Below, one piece after another: positions 36,429 to 45,212 of a DNA stretch of 64,000 nucleotides. The translations under genes were made by a program, and so were the position numbers. Positions within the stretch are counted from its first letter, which is position 1; each line of letters starts with the position of its first letter. This DNA comes from JAYPAN01 sp049597955 (lineage in GTDB: Bacteria > Pseudomonadota > Alphaproteobacteria > RS24). The notes below the pieces were generated by a model. That model saw only the letters and a program-made list of their open reading frames with translations, was not told the origin of the DNA and ran no database searches. Where the stretch lies: the NCBI GenBank assembly GCA_049597955.1, contig JBMYND010000001.1, positions 62,001 to 126,000 on the forward strand, in the 5' to 3' direction.

Positions 36429-38621
36429 TTAAGCCGCTTCATTATGACCAAGATGGGCGGTCAGCACGGTAATCAATTCCTCCGCCGCTTCCGGTATTAC
36501 CGTGCCGGGCGGGAAAATCGCCTTGGCTCCGGCATCGCGCAGCGCATCGAAATCTTGCGGTGGTATCACCCCGCCGACAATCACCATCATATCCTCACGC
36601 CCTTGGGCGGCCAGCGCGTCGCGCAATTCCGGCACTAAAGTCAAATGTCCGGCGGCCAGTGAACTGACGCCGACAATATGCGCGCCCGCCGCAATCGCAT
36701 CACGGGCCGATTCTTCCGGCGTTTGGAATAGCGGGCCGGTGACCACATCAAAGCCCATATCGGCCAGCGCCGTGGCGACCACTTTCTGCCCCCGGTCATG
36801 GCCATCTTGTCCCATTTTCGCCAAATAGACGCTCGGCGCGCGGCCCTCGCGCTCGGCGAAGCGGGCAATCATGTCGCGCACTTTGACAATGGCCGGGCTT
36901 TGTGCGCCGAAGTCTTTTTGGTAAATATCGGAAATCAATTGCGGTTTGGCTTCATGGCGATTGTAGATTTTTTCCAGCGCATCGGAGATTTCGCCGACTG
37001 TCGCCTTGGCGCGCGCCGCATCAACGGCCAAGGCCAGCAAATTGCCATTGCCGGATTGTGCGGCCTCGGACAAAGCGGCCAGCGCGGCCTTTGTTTCAGT
37101 CTCATTGCGGCTGTCGCGCAGGGCTTTTAACCGGTCAATCTGCGCCGTGCGGACAGCCGAATTATCGACTTTCAGCACATCAACCGCATCCTCATTGTCG
37201 AGCTTGAATTTATTGACGCCAACAACGGTCTGGCGACCACTGTCAATGCGTGCCTGGGTGCGCGCCGCGGCTTCTTCAATCCGCATTTTCGGCAAGCCTT
37301 GTTCAATGGCAGCGGCCATGCCGCCCAGTGCTTCGACTTCTTGAATATGGGTCAGCGCGCGCGCGGCCAAATCATGCGTCAGCCTTTCGACAAAATAGCT
37401 GCCGCCCCAAGGGTCAATCACTTTTGTCGTATTGGATTCCATTTGCAGCAATAATTGTGTGTTGCGCGCAATGCGGGCGGAAAAATCGGTCGGCAGCGCC
37501 AGCGCCTCGTCAAAACTGTTTGTGTGCAGCGATTGAGTATGGCCTTGCGTAGCCGCCATCGCCTCAATGCAAGTGCGCACCGTATTATTGTAAATATCCT
37601 GCGCAGTCAGGCTCCAGCCCGATGTTTGGCAATGCGTCCGCAAGGCCAGCGATTTCGGGTCTTTGGCACCGAGCCCTTGCATGAGTTGCGCCCAGAGCAG
37701 GCGGGCCGCGCGCATTTTGGCAATTTCCATAAAGAAATCCATGCCAATTGCCCAAAAGAAAGACAGGCGCGGCGCGAATGCATCAATATCAAGACCGGCC
37801 GCCATGCCGGCGCGGGCATATTCCACCCCATCCGCCAGCGTATAGGCCAGCTCCAAATCAGCCGTCGCCCCGGCCTCTTGCATGTGATAGCCGGAAATCG
37901 AAATCGAATTGAATTTTGGCATATATTGGGATGTATAGGCGAAAATATCGGAGATAATGCGCATGCTTGGTTGCGGCGGATAAATATAAGTATTGCGCAC
38001 CATAAACTCTTTCAGAATATCATTCTGAATCGTGCCGGCCAGTTTTTCCGGCGCCACGCCCTGTTCTTCGGCAGCGACAATATAAAGCGCCATAATGGGC
38101 AAAACGGCGCCATTCATGGTCATGGAGACGCTCATTTTGTCGAGCGGAATACCGGCAAACAGCGTGCGCATGTCGAGAATCGAGTCAATCGCCACACCGG
38201 CCATGCCGACATCGCCGAAGACGCGCGGATGGTCGCTGTCATAGCCGCGATGAGTGGCCAAATCAAACGCCACGGACAACCCCATTTGACCGGCCTTCAA
38301 ATTGCGTCGGTAAAAAGCGTTGGATTCTTCCGCCGTGGAAAAACCGGCATATTGGCGCACTGTCCACGGCTTATTGACATACATGGTGGCATAGGGGCCG
38401 CGAATAAACGGTGCCAGCCCCGGATAATTATCGAGAAAGGGCAGGCCTTCGCGGTCTTTGGCAGTGAACAGGGCTTTAACGTCGATATTTTCCGGCGTCT
38501 GGCGCAAGCCAATGGCATTGCCTGTTTGCTGTGCGTCACGGGCGGCATTTTCCCATGCCTCAAACCCGGCCTCGGCAGACATGTTAAGCGCCAGCTTGGT
38601 GAAATCGGGCAGCTTGCTCAT
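36429..38621 (-). CDS. mutB: Methylmalonyl-CoA mutase, large catalytic subunit
   Basis: B12-dependent rearrangement of methylmalonyl-CoA to succinyl-CoA, used in propionate, branched amino acid or odd-chain acid breakdown. It has 730 residues: a TIM-barrel substrate domain (YATMYVNKPWTVRQYAGFST; VAFDLATHRGYDSDHPR) and a C-terminal cobalamin domain with DGHDRG, whose His is the cobalt ligand. The start at 38621 (MSKLPDFTKLALN) lies 1 bp after the mutA stop, so translation is coupled. MeaB and the epimerase are not in this window. Confidence 0.98.
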   Translation of the reverse strand: MSKLPDFTKLALNMSAEAGFEAWENAARDAQQTGNAIGLRQTPENIDVKALFTAKDREGLPFLDNYPGLAPFIRGPYATMYVNKPWTVRQYAGFSTAEESNAFYRRNLKAGQMGLSVAFDLATHRGYDSDHPRVFGDVGMAGVAIDSILDMRTLFAGIPLDKMSVSMTMNGAVLPIMALYIVAAEEQGVAPEKLAGTIQNDILKEFMVRNTYIYPPQPSMRIISDIFAYTSQYMPKFNSISISGYHMQEAGATADLELAYTLADGVEYARAGMAAGLDIDAFAPRLSFFWAIGMDFFMEIAKMRAARLLWAQLMQGLGAKDPKSLALRTHCQTSGWSLTAQDIYNNTVRTCIEAMAATQGHTQSLHTNSFDEALALPTDFSARIARNTQLLLQMESNTTKVIDPWGGSYFVERLTHDLAARALTHIQEVEALGGMAAAIEQGLPKMRIEEAAARTQARIDSGRQTVVGVNKFKLDNEDAVDVLKVDNSAVRTAQIDRLKALRDSRNETETKAALAALSEAAQSGNGNLLALAVDAARAKATVGEISDALEKIYNRHEAKPQLISDIYQKDFGAQSPAIVKVRDMIARFAEREGRAPSVYLAKMGQDGHDRGQKVVATALADMGFDVVTGPLFQTPEESARDAIAAGAHIVGVSSLAAGHLTLVPELRDALAAQGREDMMVIVGGVIPPQDFDALRDAGAKAIFPPGTVIPEAAEELITVLTAHLGHNEAA

Positions 38622-38622
38622 C

Positions 38623-40395
38623 TCAATCTCCCAATCCCAGCCTGCCATGTATCGCGCTCAGAAAATCCAGCGCGGCGCATCCGGCAAAACAGTAATCATC
38701 GATTTGCGTCAAACCGCGCGGCTGACCGGCCAGCGCAATATGTGCGGCACCTGCATCATAAAGCGCCTGCGCCAAGGCTTGGGCATGGTTGTCATAATCT
38801 TCATCGCTGCCGCAAATACAGACAATTTTGCTGCCATTGGCGCGGAAAGCGGCGACAATGGCGTCAATATCTGTGCCGCCATCACCGGCCTGTGCCAGCA
38901 CGCCACCGGCGGCGTAAAGATTGGCGGCGAAATTGGCGCGCGGGGTGAAAGCGGCCTGTGTGCCGATACAGGCGAGATAAACGCGCGGTTTGCTTTTGGC
39001 GGCGACACGGCGCAAATCTTCAAATCTTGTCGCCAGTCGATAGCCATGGGCCGGGGAGTGCGGGTCGGCATCAAGCGCGGCTTCGTCAAGATTGGGAAAC
39101 GCACTGACACCTACCAAAGACGCTTGGCGGTTGCCGACCGCCTCATCATAGGCGGCGCGGCGCGCGTCAAGCGCGGTGGCGATTGTGCCATTGGCGATGG
39201 CAGCGGCCAGCCCGCCTTCGGCTTCAATTTTTTGAAATTCAGCCCATCCGGCTTCAGCAAATTGCCGGGTCAGGCTTTCGACATACCAGCTTCCCCCGGC
39301 CGCATCGGCGACTTGGCCGATATGGCTTTCTTCCTGCAAAATAATTTGCGTATTGCGAGCAATGCGGCGGGTCAGGGCATTGTCGCCGCCGGCGCTCGCT
39401 GTGCAGGGCGCGGCGGTGAACAGGTCAATGCCGGCAATACCGGCGGCCATGGCGGCGATTGTGCCGCGCAATATATTGACCCAAGGGTCAAGGTCGGAAA
39501 AGGCGCGCAAACCGGTTTCGGCATGGATTTGCGGCGCGCCATCACTGCCTGCTGCTTGGGCGATATTGGCAAATAATAATCGGGCGGCGCGCAATTTGGC
39601 CAGCGATGCAAAAAAATCGCCATCGGCGGCCAATGTCATGGTGATGCGGGGCAGGGCATCTGGCGGGGCCAGACCGGCTGCTTCAAAGGCGCGCAAATAT
39701 GCTGTAAGGGCGGCCAGCGCCCAGCCCAGCTCTTCACCAATACCCGCACCTGCCGCATGAAAGGCCGCGCCATTGGCGGTCATCAGCCGCAATTTCGTGT
39801 CTTGCTGTCCAATAGCGATAAGCTGGTCATAGTCGAGCTCTGTGCTGTCGCCATATAAAATCTGTGTGCCGAGCGGGTCGATATTGGCGAAACCGGCAAT
39901 TTTGTCTTTATTGTCTGCCCGCAAGCTTGCCAAAAGCTGCAAAGCGGCTTCGGCGTGGCGTCCGGGGGTGAGGCTCAGCGGTGCAATATCGCGCATCACG
40001 CCGTCAAGCAATTGCTCTATTTGGGCGCTGTCGATATTTGCGGCGGATGCAAAATCAAGATGCAGCGCGCTGACACCGCCGGCCAAATCGGCGAGAATCT
40101 CTGCATTGTCGCTGCCGCGCCGACCCGGCACAATGCGCGCCGCGATTTGCCAGGGCAGAAACTTATTGTTCAGCGCCCGCGCACCGCGCAAGAAAGGAAA
40201 TTGCCCGGGCAGGCCAGCTTCATCATTGCCGGTCGCCATGCTGGCTTCAGTATAAAGCGGCTGCAGCCTATATCCGGCCAAATCATTGGAGACCAGCGTG
40301 TCATAAGACTTGCCGCGCAACGCTTTTTCAACGGCTGCCAGCCAGTCCGCTTGCGAGGCATTGTCAAATGCCTGTCCCAATATCACGTCGCTCAT
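38623..40395 (-). CDS. mutA: Methylmalonyl-CoA mutase, small subunit
   Basis: Non-catalytic partner of MutB in heterodimeric mutases. It has 590 residues. The barrel domain is recognisable (LPGQFPFLRGARALN; NTQIILQEESHIGQVADAAGGSWYVE), while the C-terminal cobalamin-like domain has no DxHxxG motif (IGTQAAFTPRANFAAN in its place), as expected for the inactive subunit. The start is 40395 with GGGGGAGA upstream. It is the first gene of the mutA-mutB operon. Confidence 0.96.
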   Translation of the reverse strand: MSDVILGQAFDNASQADWLAAVEKALRGKSYDTLVSNDLAGYRLQPLYTEASMATGNDEAGLPGQFPFLRGARALNNKFLPWQIAARIVPGRRGSDNAEILADLAGGVSALHLDFASAANIDSAQIEQLLDGVMRDIAPLSLTPGRHAEAALQLLASLRADNKDKIAGFANIDPLGTQILYGDSTELDYDQLIAIGQQDTKLRLMTANGAAFHAAGAGIGEELGWALAALTAYLRAFEAAGLAPPDALPRITMTLAADGDFFASLAKLRAARLLFANIAQAAGSDGAPQIHAETGLRAFSDLDPWVNILRGTIAAMAAGIAGIDLFTAAPCTASAGGDNALTRRIARNTQIILQEESHIGQVADAAGGSWYVESLTRQFAEAGWAEFQKIEAEGGLAAAIANGTIATALDARRAAYDEAVGNRQASLVGVSAFPNLDEAALDADPHSPAHGYRLATRFEDLRRVAAKSKPRVYLACIGTQAAFTPRANFAANLYAAGGVLAQAGDGGTDIDAIVAAFRANGSKIVCICGSDEDYDNHAQALAQALYDAGAAHIALAGQPRGLTQIDDYCFAGCAALDFLSAIHGRLGLGD

Positions 40396-40455
40396 ATTTC
40401 TCCCCCAAGGCGAAAATTTGCCCCAGCCTTTTGCAAAGTTCAACCCTTATTGACG

Positions 40456-41550
40456 CTAGCCATCCTCATTTTGCAGCAAAATCATCAGTGCCAATGAAGC
40501 GGCAATAAGCGGTGGCGCCCAGCTGGCAAATATCGGATGCAGCAGGCCGGTTTGCGCAATTTTGACAATAAAAGCATTGGCCAGAAACAGGCCGAAGCCG
40601 GAAAGCGTTGCCAGACCGAGTGTCTGGAAAGTCGGCACCATACGCGAAGTGGGCATTGAAAAACACGCCGCCAGCAGCACCATGGAAACCAGCAAAAGCG
40701 GTTTGGATATAAGCCCGTGAAAGCGCACGCTATGGGCGGTAATATCAACACCGGCAGCGGCGGCCATTTCAATATAATTGGGCAATTGCCAAAGCGAGAC
40801 AGTTTCCGGTCGCCGGAAATTGCTGCGCAAAGTCTCGATTTGCATGCGGCTGGCCAGTGTCACATTGGCGATGCTTTCCGGGGCGCGGCCATAATGCAGC
40901 TTGGTCGCGCCGGTCAAATGCCAGACCGCGCCATTATCGCCTTGGTTCAAGCGGGCTTCTTGCGCTTGCAGGCGATAGGCCAGTCGGCCATTTTCATCAA
41001 ACACAATGAAAGACGGCGTGGCCAGCCCGGTTTCTTCCCCTTCGAGCATGTGCGGTGCGCGGATAATCATGCTGCCCGCAGCATGCCGGTCGCGGAACCA
41101 AATACCGCTTTTCGACACGCTGAATTGTGCCTGTGTGCCTTTCAAGCCATCTTCAATGGCACGAAATTTCTGCAATCCCCTGCTGCCAAGCGGGTCGAGC
41201 GCGGCGATAATGGCGATGCCGAGAAACAGCGCGGTCAGCAAAAGCGGGGTAAGATATTGCCAGGCGGAAATACCGGCGGCGCGAATAACCACCAATTCGC
41301 GGCTTTCGCTTAGGCGCAGCAGGCAAAATACGCCGCCAAACAGAAAAATAAATGGCAGAAAATTGACCACCATAAGCGGCAGGCGCAGCCAGCTATAATA
41401 GAGTGCGGCATTGGTGCCTTGATTATGGCGGGTTGCCAGTTTCAGCATTTCGAGGAAATCACCGAGAAAGGCAATGGCGATAAACACCATGCCGGTAATG
41501 GCTATCCATAACAGGAATTTTGCCGCCAGATAAAACCCAAGCACACGCAT
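40456..41550 (-). CDS. lptG: LPS export ABC transporter permease LptG
   Basis: Inner-membrane permease of the LptB2FG LPS extractor. It has 364 residues with the YjgP/YjgQ layout: three N-terminal membrane segments (to about residue 105), a periplasmic beta-jellyroll domain and three C-terminal segments (from about 285). Blocks PLMVVNFLPFIFLFGGVFCLLRLSESRELVVIRAAGIS and WQLPNYIEMAAAAG are typical in pattern. It overlaps the lptF stop by one base (TAATG). LptB, A and C are not in this window. Confidence 0.94.
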   Translation of the reverse strand: MRVLGFYLAAKFLLWIAITGMVFIAIAFLGDFLEMLKLATRHNQGTNAALYYSWLRLPLMVVNFLPFIFLFGGVFCLLRLSESRELVVIRAAGISAWQYLTPLLLTALFLGIAIIAALDPLGSRGLQKFRAIEDGLKGTQAQFSVSKSGIWFRDRHAAGSMIIRAPHMLEGEETGLATPSFIVFDENGRLAYRLQAQEARLNQGDNGAVWHLTGATKLHYGRAPESIANVTLASRMQIETLRSNFRRPETVSLWQLPNYIEMAAAAGVDITAHSVRFHGLISKPLLLVSMVLLAACFSMPTSRMVPTFQTLGLATLSGFGLFLANAFIVKIAQTGLLHPIFASWAPPLIAASLALMILLQNEDG

Positions 41551-42692
41551 TATGCGGCCCCCTCGGCAGACGCGCGCCGGTTTTTGCCAAATAATGGCCA
41601 GCGCCCCTTATGCACTTCGAAATAGAGAAAAATTGCCGCAAGCAGCAAAGTCAGGCCCGGCACCAAGGCAATGACATGGACATTGCCCGAAGCGGTGGCC
41701 CGCCCGATTGTGCCAATCAGCGCGATTTGGAAAAACACACATAAAAACACAGCCAGCGTCACGCGGCGGCTATAGCCATGCCGATTAAGGCCACCGGCGG
41801 TGATGCAGGCAAAGCAAATAAGCGTATAGACAAGCGGGGCAGTCAGATTGCCAATGCGCTCAAAACCATGGGTGCGGGCGCGTTCAATTGCTTTGGGATG
41901 GGTCACGCCATATTTTTCCGGCTCGAAGAGTTGGTGAATCAACATGCTGTTGCGATTGGGCGGGCCGGTTTTGGCGGTGCGGGTCTCGGCTCGGTCTATG
42001 GGCAGGCTATATTGGTCAAATTGCAGGCCATTGCTGCGCTGCGCGGCGGAATGATAGAAAATCTCACCCTTGGTCAGCAAAAAATACACTTGTCCGTCTT
42101 CTTGCCGCAAGCGTCCGGTTTGGGCGACATAGCTGGTCGGCGCCTCGGCATTTGTGTAGTCATGTATCATCACATCGCGCCAGCTTCCGTCACCGGCCTT
42201 GCCGGCGGCGAAAATGACCATTTTGTCTTCTATGTCATTAAAAATACCCGGCCGCAGCGCAGCCAGCACAAAACTGGTCGCCAGATTCTCGCTCTTGGCG
42301 CGCATTGCCTTATAGGCAATCGGACTGATGTAAAAGGACAGCGCGGCTTGCAAGGCAATAACCAAAACGCACACGCCGATAACCGGACGCAAAATGCGCA
42401 ATGGGCTGAGACCGGCAGCGGTCAGGGCAAAATATTCATTATCTTGCAATAGGCGCATGAGTTGAACCAGCATGGTCACAAGCAGCGCCGGGGCGAGCGT
42501 AAAACTCAGCACACGCGGAATAATCAGACCGGCCAGCTCGGCCATTTCCAAAAGCGAGACATTTTGGCCAATCATGTCTTCAAGCATGTTTAAGGTCTGC
42601 ACCAGCCAGACAATACCGGCCAGAACAAGCGCCATTGCCATTTGCGCTTTCAGCAAACGGCCAAATAAATATCGGTCAAGTCCGGTAAACAT
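41550..42692 (-). CDS. lptF: LPS export ABC transporter permease LptF
   Basis: Partner permease of LptG. It has 380 residues: three N-terminal membrane segments, a periplasmic domain (about 105-265) and three C-terminal segments. The N-terminus MFTGLDRYLFGRLLKAQMAM and the block LLQDNEYFALTAAGLSPLRI identify it. ATG 42692 is preferred over the ATG five codons upstream. It is divergent from an acyl-CoA dehydrogenase gene with 126 bp between; no clear promoter box is recognisable there. Confidence 0.94.
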   Translation of the reverse strand: MFTGLDRYLFGRLLKAQMAMALVLAGIVWLVQTLNMLEDMIGQNVSLLEMAELAGLIIPRVLSFTLAPALLVTMLVQLMRLLQDNEYFALTAAGLSPLRILRPVIGVCVLVIALQAALSFYISPIAYKAMRAKSENLATSFVLAALRPGIFNDIEDKMVIFAAGKAGDGSWRDVMIHDYTNAEAPTSYVAQTGRLRQEDGQVYFLLTKGEIFYHSAAQRSNGLQFDQYSLPIDRAETRTAKTGPPNRNSMLIHQLFEPEKYGVTHPKAIERARTHGFERIGNLTAPLVYTLICFACITAGGLNRHGYSRRVTLAVFLCVFFQIALIGTIGRATASGNVHVIALVPGLTLLLAAIFLYFEVHKGRWPLFGKNRRASAEGAA

Positions 42693-42818
42693 GGCCTTTT
42701 TTAGCACGTTTCAGCCCATTGCCAAGCAATTGCCAAATTACCGCATGGCCGATGAAGCAATTGCGCCATTGGTTTTGTGGCTCTAGAGTGTTTGGACTGT
42801 CAATAATGGGAGGCATTG

Positions 42819-44012
42819 ATGGATTTGAACTTCACGCAGGAATATGAAGATTTCCGCGCCAATGTGCGCGGGTTTCTGGATGCGCATAAAGCTGATGCGC
42901 CAGCCGCCGGAGACCGTAGCGTGCGCAGCAAAAAGCGTCTGGCTTGGCAAAAAATCCTGCTGGCCAATGGCTATGCAGGCCGCACTCTGCCCAAGGAATA
43001 TGGCGGCTATGGTGCCGCGCCCGATGCGTTGAAGCAGCGTATTATCGCCGAAGAGTTTGCCCGCGCCAAAGTGCCTGGCGGCATTTCCGGACAAGGCATT
43101 AACATGTTGGTGCCGACTTTGCTGGAGCTTGGCACGGAAGAGCAAAAGCGCACTTATATTGAGCCGACATTGAGTGGCGAAATGGTGTGGTGTCAGGGCT
43201 ATTCCGAGCCGGGGGCGGGGTCGGATTTGGCTTCCTTGCGCACGGCGGCCATTGTGGATGGCGATGATTTTGTCATTAACGGCCAGAAGATTTGGACCAG
43301 CACGGCCAATCAGGCGGATATGATGTTTTGTCTGGTGCGCACCGAGCCGGATGCGCCCAAACATCACGGCATATCCTATTTGCTGATTTCCATGGACACA
43401 CCGGGCATTGAAGTGCGCCCGCTTATGACCATGACCGGCCATGCCGAGTTCAATGAAGTGTTTTTCACCGATGTGCGCGTGCCAACCGACCAGATTGTCG
43501 GCAAGCGCGGTGAGGGCTGGATGGTGGCCAATGCGACTTTAACGCATGAGCGCGGCATGCTTGGCGACCCTGATGCGGCGCTGACACGGCTCAATGCGAT
43601 TGCCGATATTATGAAGCATGAGCAAGTGGACGGCCTGTCGCTGATGGATAATCCGACCTATCGCGACCGTCTGGTGACGCTGGAAGCGGAAGTCTATGCC
43701 ATGAAGTTTAACGGCATGCGCCTGACAACGGCAGCCGCAAATAAGGAATCGGCAGGCATGGCCGGACTGATTGTCAAATTGCAGGGCTGCGAATTGAACC
43801 ATCAGCTTGCCGAGCTGGCGATTGATGTGATGGGCGAATATGGCGTGTTGTTTGAAGACAGCCCGTTTTTGCGCGACCAAGGCTTGTGGCAAACCCATTA
43901 TATGTTCGACCTTGGGCTGATTATTGGCGGTGGCTCGGCGCAAATTCAGAAAAACATTATCAGCGAGCGTGGCCTGGGCATGCCGCGTGAGCCGAAAGTC
44001 ACCAAAGCATAG
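42819..44012 (+). CDS. Acyl-CoA dehydrogenase family protein
   Basis: FAD-dependent dehydrogenase of an acyl-CoA thioester. It has 397 residues. The mid-domain FAD/substrate block is CQGYSEPGAGSDLASLRT and the QKIWTSTANQADMMFCL strand follows; the C-terminal helical domain ends with IGGGSAQIQKNIISERGLGMPR. ATG 42819 follows GGGAGG. It pairs with a second, diverged dehydrogenase 12 bp downstream, as in steroid or branched-chain acyl-CoA dehydrogenases that work as heteromers. The substrate is not determinable here. Confidence 0.93.
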   Translation: MDLNFTQEYEDFRANVRGFLDAHKADAPAAGDRSVRSKKRLAWQKILLANGYAGRTLPKEYGGYGAAPDALKQRIIAEEFARAKVPGGISGQGINMLVPTLLELGTEEQKRTYIEPTLSGEMVWCQGYSEPGAGSDLASLRTAAIVDGDDFVINGQKIWTSTANQADMMFCLVRTEPDAPKHHGISYLLISMDTPGIEVRPLMTMTGHAEFNEVFFTDVRVPTDQIVGKRGEGWMVANATLTHERGMLGDPDAALTRLNAIADIMKHEQVDGLSLMDNPTYRDRLVTLEAEVYAMKFNGMRLTTAAANKESAGMAGLIVKLQGCELNHQLAELAIDVMGEYGVLFEDSPFLRDQGLWQTHYMFDLGLIIGGGSAQIQKNIISERGLGMPREPKVTKA

Positions 44013-44024
44013 GGGGTGAGGGGC

Positions 44025-45119
44025 ATGTATTTTGGATTGTCTGAAGACCAGAAAATGTTGCAGGACTCGGTTGGCCGCTATTTGGAAACCGCGTCGGAAT
44101 TGGAGGCTGTGCGCGGGTTTATCGCCGGTGATATGGCGCTTGCGACCAGCGTGCAAAGCGGCTTGATGGATTTGGGTGTGCCATTGGCGTTGATACCCGA
44201 AGCGCAAGGCGGGCTTGGCATGGGCGTGCTGGAAGCGGCGCTGATTCAGCAAATGCTGGGCCGCTATATTGCGCCGTCGGGTTTTAGTGCCAGTTATGGC
44301 ATGGCGGTTACCGCTTTGCGGCGTGGCGCGTCACCGGCGCAGCAAGATGATTGGCTTGGCCGCATGGCCTCGGGTGATGTGGTGATGGCAACCGGTTTGA
44401 CCGAGGCGGTGGGCGCGCGGGACGGGGCTGGCCTGTCGCTCGACAATGGCAAATTATCGGGCCGCGCCAGCTTTGTCATGGGCAATGAATTGGCGACCCA
44501 TTATTTGTTGACCACGGGCGATGCGCTGGTGATTGTCGCCCGCGATGCTGCTGGTATCAGTGAAACGGCGCTGACCACAATCGACAAAACGCGCCATGTG
44601 GTGACGCTGGATATTGACGGCATGGCGGCGGAAGTGTTGGACGGCAATGATATGGCGGCCGCTACCGAGGCAACGCTGAATACGGGGCGTTTGCTGTTGG
44701 CGGCCGACAGTTTCGGGGCGGCGGAAATGATGCTGGAAAAAGCCGTTGCCTATGCCAAAGAGCGCGAGCAGTTCAACCGGCCAATTGGGTCATTTCAGGC
44801 AGTCAAACATATGTGCGCCGAAATGGCCGCCAAGCTTGAGCCATGCCGCGCGCTGGTCTGGTATGCCGCCTATGCGCAGGATAATGTGCCCGAAGAAGCA
44901 GGCTTGATGGCGCGCTTGGCCAAGGCGCATGTCAGCGAGGTTGGCAAATATGTCGCCCGCACATCAACCGAAGTGCATGGCGGCATGGGCTTTACCGATT
45001 TGCTGGGATTGCATTATTGGTTCAAGCGGATTGGTGCCAATCGGCAATTGCTGGGCGGGCCGCAGGCATTACGCGCCGAAGCCGCCGCTTTGCAAGGCTG
45101 GGGCCAAGATGCCGCCTAA
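44025..45119 (+). CDS. Acyl-CoA dehydrogenase family protein, second subunit type
   Basis: It has 364 residues, shorter and more divergent than the upstream dehydrogenase. The fold is clear: an N-terminal helical region (MYFGLSEDQKMLQDSVGRYL), and a C-terminal domain with YAKEREQFNRPIGSFQAVKHMCAEMAAKLE-type sequence and EVHGGMGFTDLLGLHYWFKR. The start at ATG 44025 has a GGGGTGAGGGG site. The two genes probably form one alpha2beta2-type enzyme; that is inference from their adjacency and unequal similarity. A strong hairpin terminator follows. Confidence 0.92.
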   Translation: MYFGLSEDQKMLQDSVGRYLETASELEAVRGFIAGDMALATSVQSGLMDLGVPLALIPEAQGGLGMGVLEAALIQQMLGRYIAPSGFSASYGMAVTALRRGASPAQQDDWLGRMASGDVVMATGLTEAVGARDGAGLSLDNGKLSGRASFVMGNELATHYLLTTGDALVIVARDAAGISETALTTIDKTRHVVTLDIDGMAAEVLDGNDMAAATEATLNTGRLLLAADSFGAAEMMLEKAVAYAKEREQFNRPIGSFQAVKHMCAEMAAKLEPCRALVWYAAYAQDNVPEEAGLMARLAKAHVSEVGKYVARTSTEVHGGMGFTDLLGLHYWFKRIGANRQLLGGPQALRAEAAALQGWGQDAA

Positions 45120-45140
45120 AATAAGACGCCGCCTAAAATA
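45107..45140 (+). repeat. 17-bp tandem duplication across a stop codon
   Basis: Two 17-bp units (45107-45123 and 45124-45140) differ at one base. The first contains the last codons and TAA stop of the acyl-CoA dehydrogenase; the second is non-coding and leads into the terminator. The duplication sits exactly at the gene end. Confidence 0.85.
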
Positions 45141-45142
45141 AA

Positions 45143-45169
45143 GGGGACGCCGCTTTTGATGGCGTCCCC
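45143..45169. terminator. Hairpin terminator between convergent genes
   Basis: A perfect 9-bp stem GGGGACGCC/GGCGTCCCC (45143-45151 with 45161-45169) and a 9-base loop. It is A-rich on the left (AAAATAAA), giving a T-rich run on the minus strand, so it could end both the dehydrogenase transcript and the convergent thiolase transcript. Confidence 0.82.
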
Positions 45170-45212
45170 TGATTTACCCGACGGCGCAATTACCGCCGCT
45201 TTTCCTTAATGC

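Noticed and set aside
37455..38948. 497-codon open frame antisense to mutB/mutA
   Set aside because: It spans two well-recognised genes on the other strand and has no recognisable domain or ribosome site.
38623..40395. mutA as a damaged copy of mutB
   Set aside because: Loss of the cobalamin His motif is the normal state of the small subunit of heterodimeric mutases.
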